50,291 bases of DNA from Polyangium jinanense. GTDB taxonomy: Bacteria > Myxococcota > Polyangia > Polyangiales > Polyangiaceae. Position 1 is the stretch's first letter. Every line of letters begins with the position of its first letter. The stretch spans positions 1 through 50,291 of the forward strand of contig NZ_JAGTJJ010000073.1 in the NCBI RefSeq assembly GCF_028435365.1, read 5' to 3'. The notes under the pieces were generated by a model. That model ran no database searches, was not told the origin of the DNA, and saw only the letters and a program-made list of their open reading frames with translations. A program made the translations under genes and the position numbers. Positions 8,127-16,378 of the stretch are shown in pieces.

Positions 8127-11100
8127 TTAGAAGGTCAACCGCATGCCCATGCGGATTGTCCTCGGGGTCTGGTATGACGTGGGGCTGCCGTACCTGGGGT
8201 TTTGGTCGGCGGGATCGAAGGGCGAGCCGTCCTCCAAATTTACGAGCTTGTAGCGACAACCTGCGCCGGTGGCGCAGGCTGCCTCTCCCTTGTTCGGCAG
8301 GTCTGCGGCCGTGCCGCCTTCGATGGGCCGGACGTTCGCGTATGTGAATGACTGATCGCGGCTGGTCTCGGCTTGGAAGTTGAACAGGTTGAACACGTCC
8401 ACGCTCACGGAGAGCGTGCTGTCCTTGCCCACCTTGTAGCCGACGGCGAGGTTCGAATCGACGCTGTGGACCCAGGGCAAGTTGCCCCCCGAGCCGCGGG
8501 GCAGGATGAAGGCGGCACCTCGGCCGTAGGAGGGGTGAGCGCCGAGGACATCGAGCGGCGCGCCCGACGTGCCCGTGTAGCCCACTCCCATGTTGATGGA
8601 GAGGTTCTTCGAGAGGACGAACTCTTTGGCGCCGAAGACCTTGACTGAATGACGCCGATCCCCGGGGAGCGGGCCGTCACGGTTTGGCTGGAGCGACAGG
8701 AGGTCGAAGTCGGGGAGCATGTGGGGCGACGGATAGGGCCCCGAGGCGAGCCCGGGGTAGTTCCCGCGGAGATACGACGCCGTGTAGCTGGCGAGCGCGA
8801 GCCACTGCCGGGTGAACGATTTCAGGAAGAACACCGTCACCGCATCGTAGTCGCGCCGGGCTTCGGGGAAGCCTGCGGCCGCGCCATGGCCGGGGTTCCC
8901 CACGAAGAACGACGTGCCTTCGTCCCGGCTCATGGTCTCGATGGCGCGGTGGATCGAACGGTGCACGTAGTTGACGCCCACGCGCGCGTCGCGGAAGATT
9001 TCGTACTCGCCGCCTGCCGAGATCTCGTCCATCGACTGCGCCTCGATCTCCGGATCCACCAGCGCGCTATCGCCGTGATGAACACCCCATTGCCGGTTCG
9101 GTGCGTAGGGCTGCCCGATCGTGAGGTTGTTCTTCGGGTCCAGGCAGGCCGCGACCTTCGCAGGGTCGCTCGGGTCGCACACGGAGCTCGACACTTCCGA
9201 CACGGTGAGGGGCCGCCGGACGAACAAGGCGTCGGCCAGGCCGAGGGGCACGTTCTCGTAATGACGCGCGTAGCTCGCGAAGATCTTCGACCGTTCGAAA
9301 CGGGTCGGGTCGTAGATGACTCCGACGCGTGGAGACCACTGGTTCGGGAGCACCATGCCCATCCCCTCGCTGCTCGACATCATCTGCGCGTCGTACCGCA
9401 AGCCTGCGTTCACCGTGACCCGATCGAGGATGTTGAAGCTATCCTGGACATACCCGCCGACGAGGGTGGAGTGCGTCGTGGAGGACTGCAATTTCGGGAC
9501 GTAGACGTCGTCCGGGTTCGTCAGGTTGCCCATGCGAAAGACTTGCCACCCCGAGCCATCCCACGTCTCCGAAAACCACACGTTCCCCGTGTTCGCCCGG
9601 GCGAACAGGCTGTTCGACACCTCGATGTCGAACCCCGCCTTGATGACGTGTTGCCCCAGCGCTCGGAACAGGTACGTGACAACGGCATTCCCCTGGAAGC
9701 GGTTCGTGATGGACTCGTTCACGTTCCCGGGTCCACCCGTCAGGTAGGCGCGCACGGGGCAATGGATGACGTTCGTCGACCCCTTCGGCTCGCAGCCGCT
9801 CCCTGCCGGGAGATCCTCGAAATCGGCGAGGGTATGCGGCCCCGGCGCCCCACGCGTCCAGGAGATCCCGGGGACAGCGTCGAGCCCCTGGCCACTGCCG
9901 ATCCCCGCCCCGTCGACCGGCAGGCGGCTCGAAGAGGCGTGATGATATGCGATCGTCGCGTCGAAGAGGAGCATCTTGTGCAGGAACGCCGACGAGAGCT
10001 TGAGGGAGGCGGTGTGGCTCATCTGCTCTTCCCGCCGCCCGAAGGCCGCGTATTGCCCTTCCAGCGAGCTCGTGTCGATCGTCGTGGTCGTGCCCGTGAC
10101 CCCATTGAGCGAGATCCGCCCGTCCCCCCCGGACCACGTGGGCGAACCGAATACCGAGAGCGTCAACGTATGCAACGGGTCCGCATTCGACGGGCTGCTG
10201 TACCACGTGAGCTTGCCGATGTATTGCAGCGTCTCTTTCGAGGCGATGTAGCGACGCGTCCCGCCCGCGATGGGCTCGGTGAGCTGAAATCCGTCTTCAT
10301 CGCGGAGGCTGATGGGATGGCCGCTCGCGTCGAGCTTCACGGATCCGTCGGGGTTCGTCTCGTACCGCAGACGGTGGAGCGATCGCACGATGTCGAGGTC
10401 CTGGAAGGCCACGTTCAATCCCGCGTAAAACCACAGGCGATCCTCCTTGATGGGTCCGCGGAGCTCGAACCCGAAATCACGCATCGCGCCGAGCTTCTGA
10501 TCGACGGCGACCACCGTGCCCTCCGCGCGCACGGGCTTCCGTTGTCCCTCGAACGCGCCCGGCGTGTAGCTGCCGAAGATCGACCCGCGAAACTCGTTGC
10601 GATCCACCCACGAATTGTGAAACCTGTCGACACCCGCCTTCGTGACGACGTTGAAGACGCCGCCGGTGGTACGGCCGAACTCGGGCATGTATCCGGCCGT
10701 GGCGACGTGGACCTCCTGGACGAACTCGAGCGAGAGCGGCATGTCGTTGATGCCGTCCGAAGCGCTGCCCACGGAGACGCCGTCGATCTGGAACCGGTTC
10801 TCGGGCGCCGACGAGCCGTGGATGGAAAAGCCGAGGCTCGTCGGCTGGGCGCCGGGCGCGAGCGCCCCGAGGCTCTCGAACGATCGCACGGCCGAGGCTC
10901 GACCTCCCGGCGGCGCCACCGCGAGGCGATGCGAGACATGCGAATCGACGATCAAGCCTGTCGTCATCGAATAGATGTCGACCGACGGGATGGGGCCGAT
11001 GAGCAAGATCTCCTCGGGGTTCTGCAAGAACTCCGTGAGCAGGACGTTGGCGCGGAACGTGGTGCCCTTCCCGAGCGTGATCCCGCCGCGTGAGGAGGGC

Positions 11101-11378
11101 CTGTGCCCCTCGATTTCGAACCGGATCGTGTATTCGCCCGGCGAGAGCCAAGGAACGCGATAGGTGCCGGACGCGTCGGTCACGACGATCTGCTCGCCCT
11201 GCATCGCGGGGAGGGTCACGGTGACGACGACGTCGGCGAGGGGCTTTCGTGTCGCCGCGTCGCGGACGGTCCCGGTGAGGACCGCGTCTCCGGCGGCGGA
11301 GGCGGAGGAGGGGGCCAAGAGACCGAGGCAAAAGGTCGCCGCCAGGGAAAACCATCGGGGGCCATGGAACAAGCGCAT
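8127..11378 (-). CDS. TonB-dependent (Oar-like) outer-membrane receptor with carboxypeptidase-regulatory domain
   Basis: A 1083-residue outer-membrane protein. The signal peptide (hydrophobic stretch ending SASA) is followed by a carboxypeptidase-regulatory-like fold at about residues 30-105 (GTVRDAATRKPLADVVV ... GTYRVPWLSPGEY). Then comes a plug domain with FSIHGSSAPENRFQIDGV and FGRTTGGVFNVVTK, and a long beta-barrel ending in MGMRLTF, with the terminal aromatic typical of Bam-assembled barrels. The layout matches Oar/TonB receptors abundant in myxobacteria. Substrate unknown. The ATG at 11378 is chosen because the signal peptide starts there; 24 further codons upstream lack signal character. 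A perfect 20-bp palindrome (11475-11494) lies 97 bases upstream. Confidence 0.88.
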   Translation of the reverse strand: MRLFHGPRWFSLAATFCLGLLAPSSASAAGDAVLTGTVRDAATRKPLADVVVTVTLPAMQGEQIVVTDASGTYRVPWLSPGEYTIRFEIEGHRPSSRGGITLGKGTTFRANVLLTEFLQNPEEILLIGPIPSVDIYSMTTGLIVDSHVSHRLAVAPPGGRASAVRSFESLGALAPGAQPTSLGFSIHGSSAPENRFQIDGVSVGSASDGINDMPLSLEFVQEVHVATAGYMPEFGRTTGGVFNVVTKAGVDRFHNSWVDRNEFRGSIFGSYTPGAFEGQRKPVRAEGTVVAVDQKLGAMRDFGFELRGPIKEDRLWFYAGLNVAFQDLDIVRSLHRLRYETNPDGSVKLDASGHPISLRDEDGFQLTEPIAGGTRRYIASKETLQYIGKLTWYSSPSNADPLHTLTLSVFGSPTWSGGDGRISLNGVTGTTTTIDTSSLEGQYAAFGRREEQMSHTASLKLSSAFLHKMLLFDATIAYHHASSSRLPVDGAGIGSGQGLDAVPGISWTRGAPGPHTLADFEDLPAGSGCEPKGSTNVIHCPVRAYLTGGPGNVNESITNRFQGNAVVTYLFRALGQHVIKAGFDIEVSNSLFARANTGNVWFSETWDGSGWQVFRMGNLTNPDDVYVPKLQSSTTHSTLVGGYVQDSFNILDRVTVNAGLRYDAQMMSSSEGMGMVLPNQWSPRVGVIYDPTRFERSKIFASYARHYENVPLGLADALFVRRPLTVSEVSSSVCDPSDPAKVAACLDPKNNLTIGQPYAPNRQWGVHHGDSALVDPEIEAQSMDEISAGGEYEIFRDARVGVNYVHRSIHRAIETMSRDEGTSFFVGNPGHGAAAGFPEARRDYDAVTVFFLKSFTRQWLALASYTASYLRGNYPGLASGPYPSPHMLPDFDLLSLQPNRDGPLPGDRRHSVKVFGAKEFVLSKNLSINMGVGYTGTSGAPLDVLGAHPSYGRGAAFILPRGSGGNLPWVHSVDSNLAVGYKVGKDSTLSVSVDVFNLFNFQAETSRDQSFTYANVRPIEGGTAADLPNKGEAACATGAGCRYKLVNLEDGSPFDPADQNPRYGSPTSYQTPRTIRMGMRLTF

Positions 11379-11474
11379 GACGATTCGATTTCCAATGCTG
11401 ACGTGAGCAATCCTCGTACCACCCGATTCGCGCCGCGGAATCCCGGGCATCGAGACAGGACACCTGCACGGAGG

Positions 11475-11494
11475 GTGTCACGCGCGCGTGACAC
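11475..11494. promoter_or_regulatory. Perfect 20-bp palindrome upstream of the TonB receptor gene
   Basis: GTGTCACGCGCGCGTGACAC is its own reverse complement over all 20 bases, and a third TGACAC follows at once. It lies in the roughly 300-bp gap between the receptor start (11378) and the stop of the next minus-strand gene (11677). This is the size and position expected of an operator for a dimeric repressor, but no regulator gene is adjacent. Confidence 0.5.
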
Positions 11495-11676
11495 TGACAC
11501 GCCGTCGTTACAGCAACGCTCTGCTGTCGCGGGCGTGAAACAGACGGGATCGCGGGGCGTGTCCTCCGTGTACCCGTACACGAGCGCAGACATCGACGCG
11601 CGTCGTGCTCTCGGGGAGTGCTTGCCGCTCGACCGGTCGCTCCCCGAACTTGACCGCTTCCGCTCCCGCTTCCGCC

Positions 11677-13437
11677 TCAGCGCCCCTTCGGAGCGTCGCA
11701 GCTCGCGGGGGCCTTCGGGGCGAAGGCGAACGAGAATCCCTCGACGGCCTCGCCCCGCGGCAGCCACCGCACCTTCGTGAGTTTGCCGCCGCGGTCGACC
11801 TCGATTTCCACGGGGCGATCGATGGTCCCGTCCCCGAGATCCGCCGCCGTGATGCGATCCCCCTCCGCGAGTCCCGCCTTCGCCGCCGCCGATTTCGGCG
11901 AGAGACCACGCACCTTTTTTTCGCTCACGGATGCCGGATCGAAGCCGAGCTCGTAACGCGGGATCTTTTTCTTTACCTTCACGAAGCACGGGCCGAATGC
12001 GTCGTCGGGCACCTCGGGGCCGCCACCTTTGCCGAGGAGCGCGCCGAAGCGCGTATTCCCCTCGGCTCCGAGCTCCTTGATGATCGCCTCACGCAGCGTG
12101 CTCTCGGGCACGCGGCGCGGGCCGCTCGCCGGGGCCTCGCCTTCACCTGCTTTCGGTGCGATCTCGCGTGCCACGTCGGCGAGCGAGCGCTTCCCGCCGC
12201 TCTTGGCCCGGATGCGCGCGTCGAGCTCGGCGGCGAACAACATTCCTCGATCCTCCGCTTGCTTCTCGGCCGACGAAAAATACCGCGTCGCCCGCGCATC
12301 GACCTCGGCAAGCACGTCCCGCGCCGGAATGAGCTCCGCCCGTCGCAGCGCGTCGACCGCGAAATACGAGACGAACCCCTCGTCGAACCACGCGACCACC
12401 GAATACCCGAGGCTCGCCCGTGCCATCGCACGCCCGAGCACGCGTTTTTCGGGCCAACCGAACGTGAGTCCCTCGTCCCCGACCGCAATGGCGCTCCGGC
12501 CCGTGACGGCAGCGTCGAAGCGGCGCCCGGTCACGCCGCTCGAACGCAGGAAAATATCGAAATGGCCGAGCGGCGCGTCGGCGAGCGGCCGCACCGAGAC
12601 CCACGCCCGGCTCGCCCAGGCACCCGCGTCGAGCGCGTCGAACACGCCGCCCCCGAGCGACGTCACCGCGAACGAGGCACCTTCGCCCTCGCGCGTCGCC
12701 GGCCGCTCGATCGTCACCCGATGCAAGGGCCCCGCGGCCCACGCCGCCGCGGCGAGCGTCGTCGGCGAGCCGCTGACCTCCACGTCCCCCGCGCCGAGCG
12801 ACGACGCGCCGCTCGCGCCTTCGCCGAGCGCCGCGACGTCCCAGCGCACGCGCATCTCGTGCGGCTCGGTCGTGTCCGGGACGAGCAAGAACGTGCGTCC
12901 GATCCCGAGAAAACCCCCCGCCGACGCCGCGAGCGGCGCGGCGGCTTGCGCGGCGCCGCCGGCCAGGAGCTTGCGCGTGTAACTCACGGTCACCGGCCCA
13001 CGCGCGCGACGCTCGGCGCGCCACGCGACGGGCGCGCCCGCCACGTCCTTGCCTTCGCCCTCGTCCCGCACGAGCGCGAGCGAGCCTTCCGCATCACGCG
13101 CGGCGAGCTCGTCGATGTCTTCCACGCGCGCGTCGTCGAGCCGGAACACGAGCGGCCGCGCCTCGCCGAAATCCACGGGCGGCACGGAGAAGCGCATCGA
13201 CACGTCGATCGCGACGACCTCGCTCCCTCCGTCACGCGTCGGCGTGAGGCGCACTTCGAGCGTGCGTGTCGTGCTCTCGGCTTTCGGCGGCGTCGTGGCC
13301 ACGGGCGCCGTGCTCTTCGCGGGCGGCGGACAGGGATTCTCGGGGCGCAGCGGCTCGGACGCGCAAGCCGAGAGGCACGAGGCGAGGACGAGCGCGACGC
13401 TCGTGTTTGCCGAAGAGGTGGGGCGGAGAGGACGCAC
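11677..13437 (-). CDS. M61 peptidase-like lipoprotein with PDZ domain, metal site apparently degraded
   Basis: A 586-residue protein with a lipoprotein signal (LASCLSAC). The overall order resembles M61 glycyl-aminopeptidase relatives: an N-terminal beta domain, a central catalytic-like domain, then a C-terminal PDZ domain from about residue 500 (VRGLSPKSAAAKAGLAEGDRI). The central part keeps WFDEGFVSYF, equivalent to the WxxEGFxxYY stretch that supplies the third zinc ligand in M61. In the place where HExxH is expected I see only VLGRAMARAS, so the enzyme is probably inactive. The gene follows the two upstream minus-strand genes (gap 45 bases) and may end a three-gene operon with the murein endopeptidase. 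The family assignment is inferred from motif resemblance only. Confidence 0.55.
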   Translation of the reverse strand: MRPLRPTSSANTSVALVLASCLSACASEPLRPENPCPPPAKSTAPVATTPPKAESTTRTLEVRLTPTRDGGSEVVAIDVSMRFSVPPVDFGEARPLVFRLDDARVEDIDELAARDAEGSLALVRDEGEGKDVAGAPVAWRAERRARGPVTVSYTRKLLAGGAAQAAAPLAASAGGFLGIGRTFLLVPDTTEPHEMRVRWDVAALGEGASGASSLGAGDVEVSGSPTTLAAAAWAAGPLHRVTIERPATREGEGASFAVTSLGGGVFDALDAGAWASRAWVSVRPLADAPLGHFDIFLRSSGVTGRRFDAAVTGRSAIAVGDEGLTFGWPEKRVLGRAMARASLGYSVVAWFDEGFVSYFAVDALRRAELIPARDVLAEVDARATRYFSSAEKQAEDRGMLFAAELDARIRAKSGGKRSLADVAREIAPKAGEGEAPASGPRRVPESTLREAIIKELGAEGNTRFGALLGKGGGPEVPDDAFGPCFVKVKKKIPRYELGFDPASVSEKKVRGLSPKSAAAKAGLAEGDRITAADLGDGTIDRPVEIEVDRGGKLTKVRWLPRGEAVEGFSFAFAPKAPASCDAPKGR

Positions 13438-13482
13438 GATGGGCGCGAGGATACTGCCAGCGCGCGCGCGCGTGCACGGGAT

Positions 13483-14172
13483 TCAGAAGCCGAGGTTCGT
13501 GTTCGTCGAGAGGAAGTACGTGTGCTTCGCGGTGGTCTTCGTCCCCTCGAAGGGGCGGAACGCGAGGCTCCGGTAGGCCTTGGTCACGCAAGTCTCGAAG
13601 TCCGCGCTCCACCAGCGGGCCGAGCCGGGCGACATGCCCTGGAAAGAGACACGGCCGACCTTGCCCTCGGGCTCGACCTCGAAGACGACCGCGAGAAACC
13701 CGTACGCGTCGGGGTGCTTCTTGAGCTGCTCGAGCTGGCAGGCCCGCACCTCGGGGCGCATGCGGTCGTTCGACTGCGTGACCGCGCTCTCCTCGGTATC
13801 GCTGTCCGTGGCCTTGCCCTCGACGCTCGGGGTCGGGGGGTGGGCGGCGGGGTCGTCTACGAGCGCCAAGGAGGGCGGCGCGGGGGGGCACTCGGGGCAG
13901 TTGATGTACGAGGGCGACGACCGTCCGAAGGCGCCGAGGAAGATCAGGCCGCCGAGGCCCGCGACGGCGAAGTGGGTGAACGTGAAGAGCGCGATCCAAA
14001 CGCCGCGCGATTCCGCCGGTTTTCCGCCGGTTTGTCGCAGCCGTGTGATCTCGGCGTTCTGCTCGGCGAGCTCCGCCTCCCGCGCCTTGAGCGAGGCCTC
14101 ACGCTCGGCGAGCTTCGCTTCGAGCGTCTCGATGCGCATCCGCGCCGCGTCGAGGTTGTTCCGGTACTCCAT
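13483..14172 (-). CDS. Coiled-coil, single-pass membrane protein with TonB/AgmX-like C-terminal domain
   Basis: A 229-residue protein. Residues 5-48 are a heptad-rich coiled coil (LEAKLAEREASLKAREAEL). A transmembrane segment follows at about 58-82 (WIALFTFTHFAVAGLGGLIFLG), then a Pro-rich linker. The C-terminal domain has a conserved cysteine pair (VRACQLEQLKKHPDAYG ... FETCVTKAYRSLAFRPF). That domain resembles the TonB-C/AgmX-type modules common in myxobacteria, where a Cys pair flanks a beta-alpha-beta unit. The coding start is four bases after the stop of the murein endopeptidase gene, so the two are almost certainly co-transcribed. It may couple inner membrane and cell wall. Precise function unknown. 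Confidence 0.65.
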   Translation of the reverse strand: MEYRNNLDAARMRIETLEAKLAEREASLKAREAELAEQNAEITRLRQTGGKPAESRGVWIALFTFTHFAVAGLGGLIFLGAFGRSSPSYINCPECPPAPPSLALVDDPAAHPPTPSVEGKATDSDTEESAVTQSNDRMRPEVRACQLEQLKKHPDAYGFLAVVFEVEPEGKVGRVSFQGMSPGSARWWSADFETCVTKAYRSLAFRPFEGTKTTAKHTYFLSTNTNLGF

Positions 14173-14176
14173 GGCC

Positions 14177-15391
14177 CTACCGCCCGTGCGCCGTGGTCCG
14201 CGGAGGCGGCGCCACGCGTCGCTTGGAGACGGCCGGCGCCTTCGAAGGCGCCGGGGGCTTGGGCACCGGGATCCGGTAGGTCCGGCCCATCTTGATGTCG
14301 ATGGTCTTGAGCCCGTTTGCCCCCTGGATCGCCTCGACGGTCGTCCCGTACCTGCGGGCCAGGATCTGCAGCGTGTCGCCGCTCCGGGCCTTGTGCATCA
14401 CCACGGAGTCGGCCACGTGCGGCGGCGCGACCTTCTCCCGCCGGAGGAACGCGCCCGCGCGGCGCCCGAGCTCCTGCGCGACCGGGCTCACGAAGCGCAC
14501 GTGCAGGTGGTTTCCGTGCCCGCGCGCGTGACGCACCACGGGCCGGGGGTGTTTTCCGCGGACCTGGAAGACCTGATCCAGCCAGGCCTCGTCCTCACCC
14601 TTGCGCAGCGCGTGGGCCACGAGCAGGCGTTGCACGGACGTGTCGATGAGCACGAGCTCCACGTCGGTGTCGCTCACGATCGTCTTCACCAGGGCGAGCG
14701 TGCGTTCGAGGTCGAGGTTTGCCTCGGTCGCCCGGACGAAGTGGGTCTTCGGGGGGTTGTGGTAGTAGCCGAGGTCCACGTCGCGGCCCGATTGGTGGCT
14801 CCGGTGCGGCGAGAGGTGGCCGCCTTTCCGGCTGCTGATGTGCCCGATGGCGAGGGGCGGGGCGCCCGGGTGCTCGGCCGCGACCTTCTCGATGCTGCGC
14901 GCGATCGCGTCCACCGTCTCCTGCGTGCCCCAGGCGCACGAGGGATCCGCCACGAGCCACTTCTCGCTCTTCGGCATCTGCACGCCGTTCACGAGCGCGC
15001 CCGCGTTCGTCGCGCCGAGCGAGAGCGGGCCCACGGAGGCCGGATCGCTGCGGTAGCGTGCTTCGAGCTGGGTCACGCTGAGGGCGAGGAGCGGGGAGGG
15101 GAGCTTGGGGGCCGGCGGCGGGGTGGGGGCGGGGCCTTCCGCCTCGGCGGCTTCCTCCGCGGCCTCGGCCTCGTCGTCGTCCGGCCCCTCCTCGTCATCG
15201 GCATCGGGGTCCGCGGCGGGCTCGTTCGTCGCGACGGGCGCGGGGCTCGGCGCGGGTTTGGGGGCCGTGGCTTGCACCGGCTGCACCAGGATCGGCGCGC
15301 GCCCGCTCGTCTTCGGGCCTGCTTCCGCGGGCGCGGTGGCCGCGCAGCCGGGGAAGACCAGGAAAACGAGCCCGAAGAACCACCGCTGCAT
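14177..15391 (-). CDS. Penicillin-insensitive murein endopeptidase (M74) lipoprotein with LysM
   Basis: A 404-residue lipoprotein (lipobox VFPGC). An Ala/Pro/Asp/Glu-rich linker to about residue 100 leads into an M74 (MepA-type) domain. Zinc-ligand motifs are visible: SHQSGRDVDLGYY (His199, Asp206 region) and GHGNHLHVRF (His295, His297). A LysM domain for peptidoglycan binding follows at about 333-376 (ARSGDTLQILARRYGTTVEAI). MepA enzymes cut D-Ala-mDAP cross-links in the periplasm. The LysM and lipid anchor are additions compared with E. coli MepA (about 270 residues). First gene of a probable operon with the next two minus-strand genes. Confidence 0.85.
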   Translation of the reverse strand: MQRWFFGLVFLVFPGCAATAPAEAGPKTSGRAPILVQPVQATAPKPAPSPAPVATNEPAADPDADDEEGPDDDEAEAAEEAAEAEGPAPTPPPAPKLPSPLLALSVTQLEARYRSDPASVGPLSLGATNAGALVNGVQMPKSEKWLVADPSCAWGTQETVDAIARSIEKVAAEHPGAPPLAIGHISSRKGGHLSPHRSHQSGRDVDLGYYHNPPKTHFVRATEANLDLERTLALVKTIVSDTDVELVLIDTSVQRLLVAHALRKGEDEAWLDQVFQVRGKHPRPVVRHARGHGNHLHVRFVSPVAQELGRRAGAFLRREKVAPPHVADSVVMHKARSGDTLQILARRYGTTVEAIQGANGLKTIDIKMGRTYRIPVPKPPAPSKAPAVSKRRVAPPPRTTAHGR

Positions 15392-15553
15392 CGAAAGGAC
15401 TATACCCGCGGCCGGTCGGATCCGGCCAGTCTTCTGGGCCTCGGCGCGCCTTTGCGCTTCTTCACATCGAGCGGGGCGCGCGCTTCACACGAGCGAGTGA
15501 TGTTCCTCTGCGTGAACGACGCGGCGCGCGACGAGCCGCGGAAGAGAGGGAAC

Positions 15554-16162
15554 ATGTTCGGATTTCTGATCGGCACCGCTTGCCTCATCGGCCTCATCAA
15601 GGTTTTGCGCCATGGCGGTTGTCACCGCGGCTACGGCTACCGGAGCTTCGGCTACGGCGGCGCTTGCAACGGGTACGGCGGCGGCGGCTGGGGTGGGGGT
15701 GGGTACGGCCACGGCGGCTGGGAGGGGGGGTACGACCGCGAGCACGGCGGGCCCTTCCGGACGCACGGGCGGGCGGGCTTCCGGCCCGGCGGGTACGGCG
15801 TGCCGCACTTCGTCCTGCGGCGACTGTTCGAGGCGCTCGACACGACGCCGGGGCAGGAGAAGGCCATCGTGGCGGCGTTCGAGGAGATGCGCGACGCGGC
15901 GGCGAAGCACCGCGGCGAGCTGCGCAAGAGCCGCGAGGATCTGGCGAAGGCGATGCGCAGCCCGAGCTTCGACGAGACCGTGATGGGCGAGCTTTTCGCG
16001 CGGCACGACGCGGCGCTCGAGGCGATGCGCAAGGCGCTGGTGGGCTCGCTGGCGAAGGTGCACGAGGTGCTCGACGAGCGGCAGCGGGCGCGCCTTTCCG
16101 ATTTCATCGAGCAGGCCCCGGGGTTCTGGGGCGGTTTTGGTGGGCGGGGCGTGGAGATTTGA
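15554..16162 (+). CDS. Spy/CpxP-like protein with Gly/Tyr-rich N-terminal half
   Basis: A 202-residue protein. A short hydrophobic start (MFGFLIGTACLIGLIKVL) is followed by a Gly/Tyr-rich stretch (residues 20-80). The rest is an all-helical region (residues 85-190) with TTPGQEKAIVAAFEEM and LDERQRARLSDFIEQ. The paired LTxxQ-like positions suggest the Spy/CpxP/ZraP family of envelope stress and metal-binding chaperones; here they read TPGQEK and DERQRA, so the match is loose. The ATG at 15554 has GAGAGGG at ideal spacing. An ATG at 15500 is also in frame but has no comparable ribosome site. Probably co-transcribed with the small gene 33 bases downstream. Confidence 0.65.
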   Translation: MFGFLIGTACLIGLIKVLRHGGCHRGYGYRSFGYGGACNGYGGGGWGGGGYGHGGWEGGYDREHGGPFRTHGRAGFRPGGYGVPHFVLRRLFEALDTTPGQEKAIVAAFEEMRDAAAKHRGELRKSREDLAKAMRSPSFDETVMGELFARHDAALEAMRKALVGSLAKVHEVLDERQRARLSDFIEQAPGFWGGFGGRGVEI

Positions 16163-16195
16163 GGCGCGGAGCGTGTTCAGACGAGAGGTGAGACC

Positions 16196-16378
16196 ATGAA
16201 GCGGAGACTTGCGATCGTGCTATTGACCCTGGGGACCATCGGCGGATATGCCGCCGGCTTCGCGAGCCTGCGTTGTCACAGCGGGCAACGAAGGCAGCAC
16301 TTCGAGCATCACGTCGCGAAGATTTGCGTGGATGCTGCGCGACACGCCGAGGCGCCCCCGCCTCCGCCTCCGCGTTAA
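16196..16378 (+). CDS. Small membrane or exported peptide (60 aa), unknown function
   Basis: Sixty residues: basic start (MKRR), one hydrophobic segment (residues 5-24), two cysteines (27 and 44) and a Pro-rich end. A strong ribosome site (GAGAGGTGAG) lies just upstream of the ATG, and the gene follows the Spy-like gene by 33 bases. This argues for a real gene despite its size. It may be a partner of the Spy-like protein. It ends four bases past the stop of the convergent minus-strand gene, so the two share bases 16375-16378. Confidence 0.6.
   Translation: MKRRLAIVLLTLGTIGGYAAGFASLRCHSGQRRQHFEHHVAKICVDAARHAEAPPPPPPR

Noticed and set aside
13580..15553. Long plus-strand frame running into the Spy-like gene
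   Set aside because: It overlaps two well-supported minus-strand genes (LysM/M74 and coiled-coil protein); only the part from 15554 has a ribosome site and protein-like composition.
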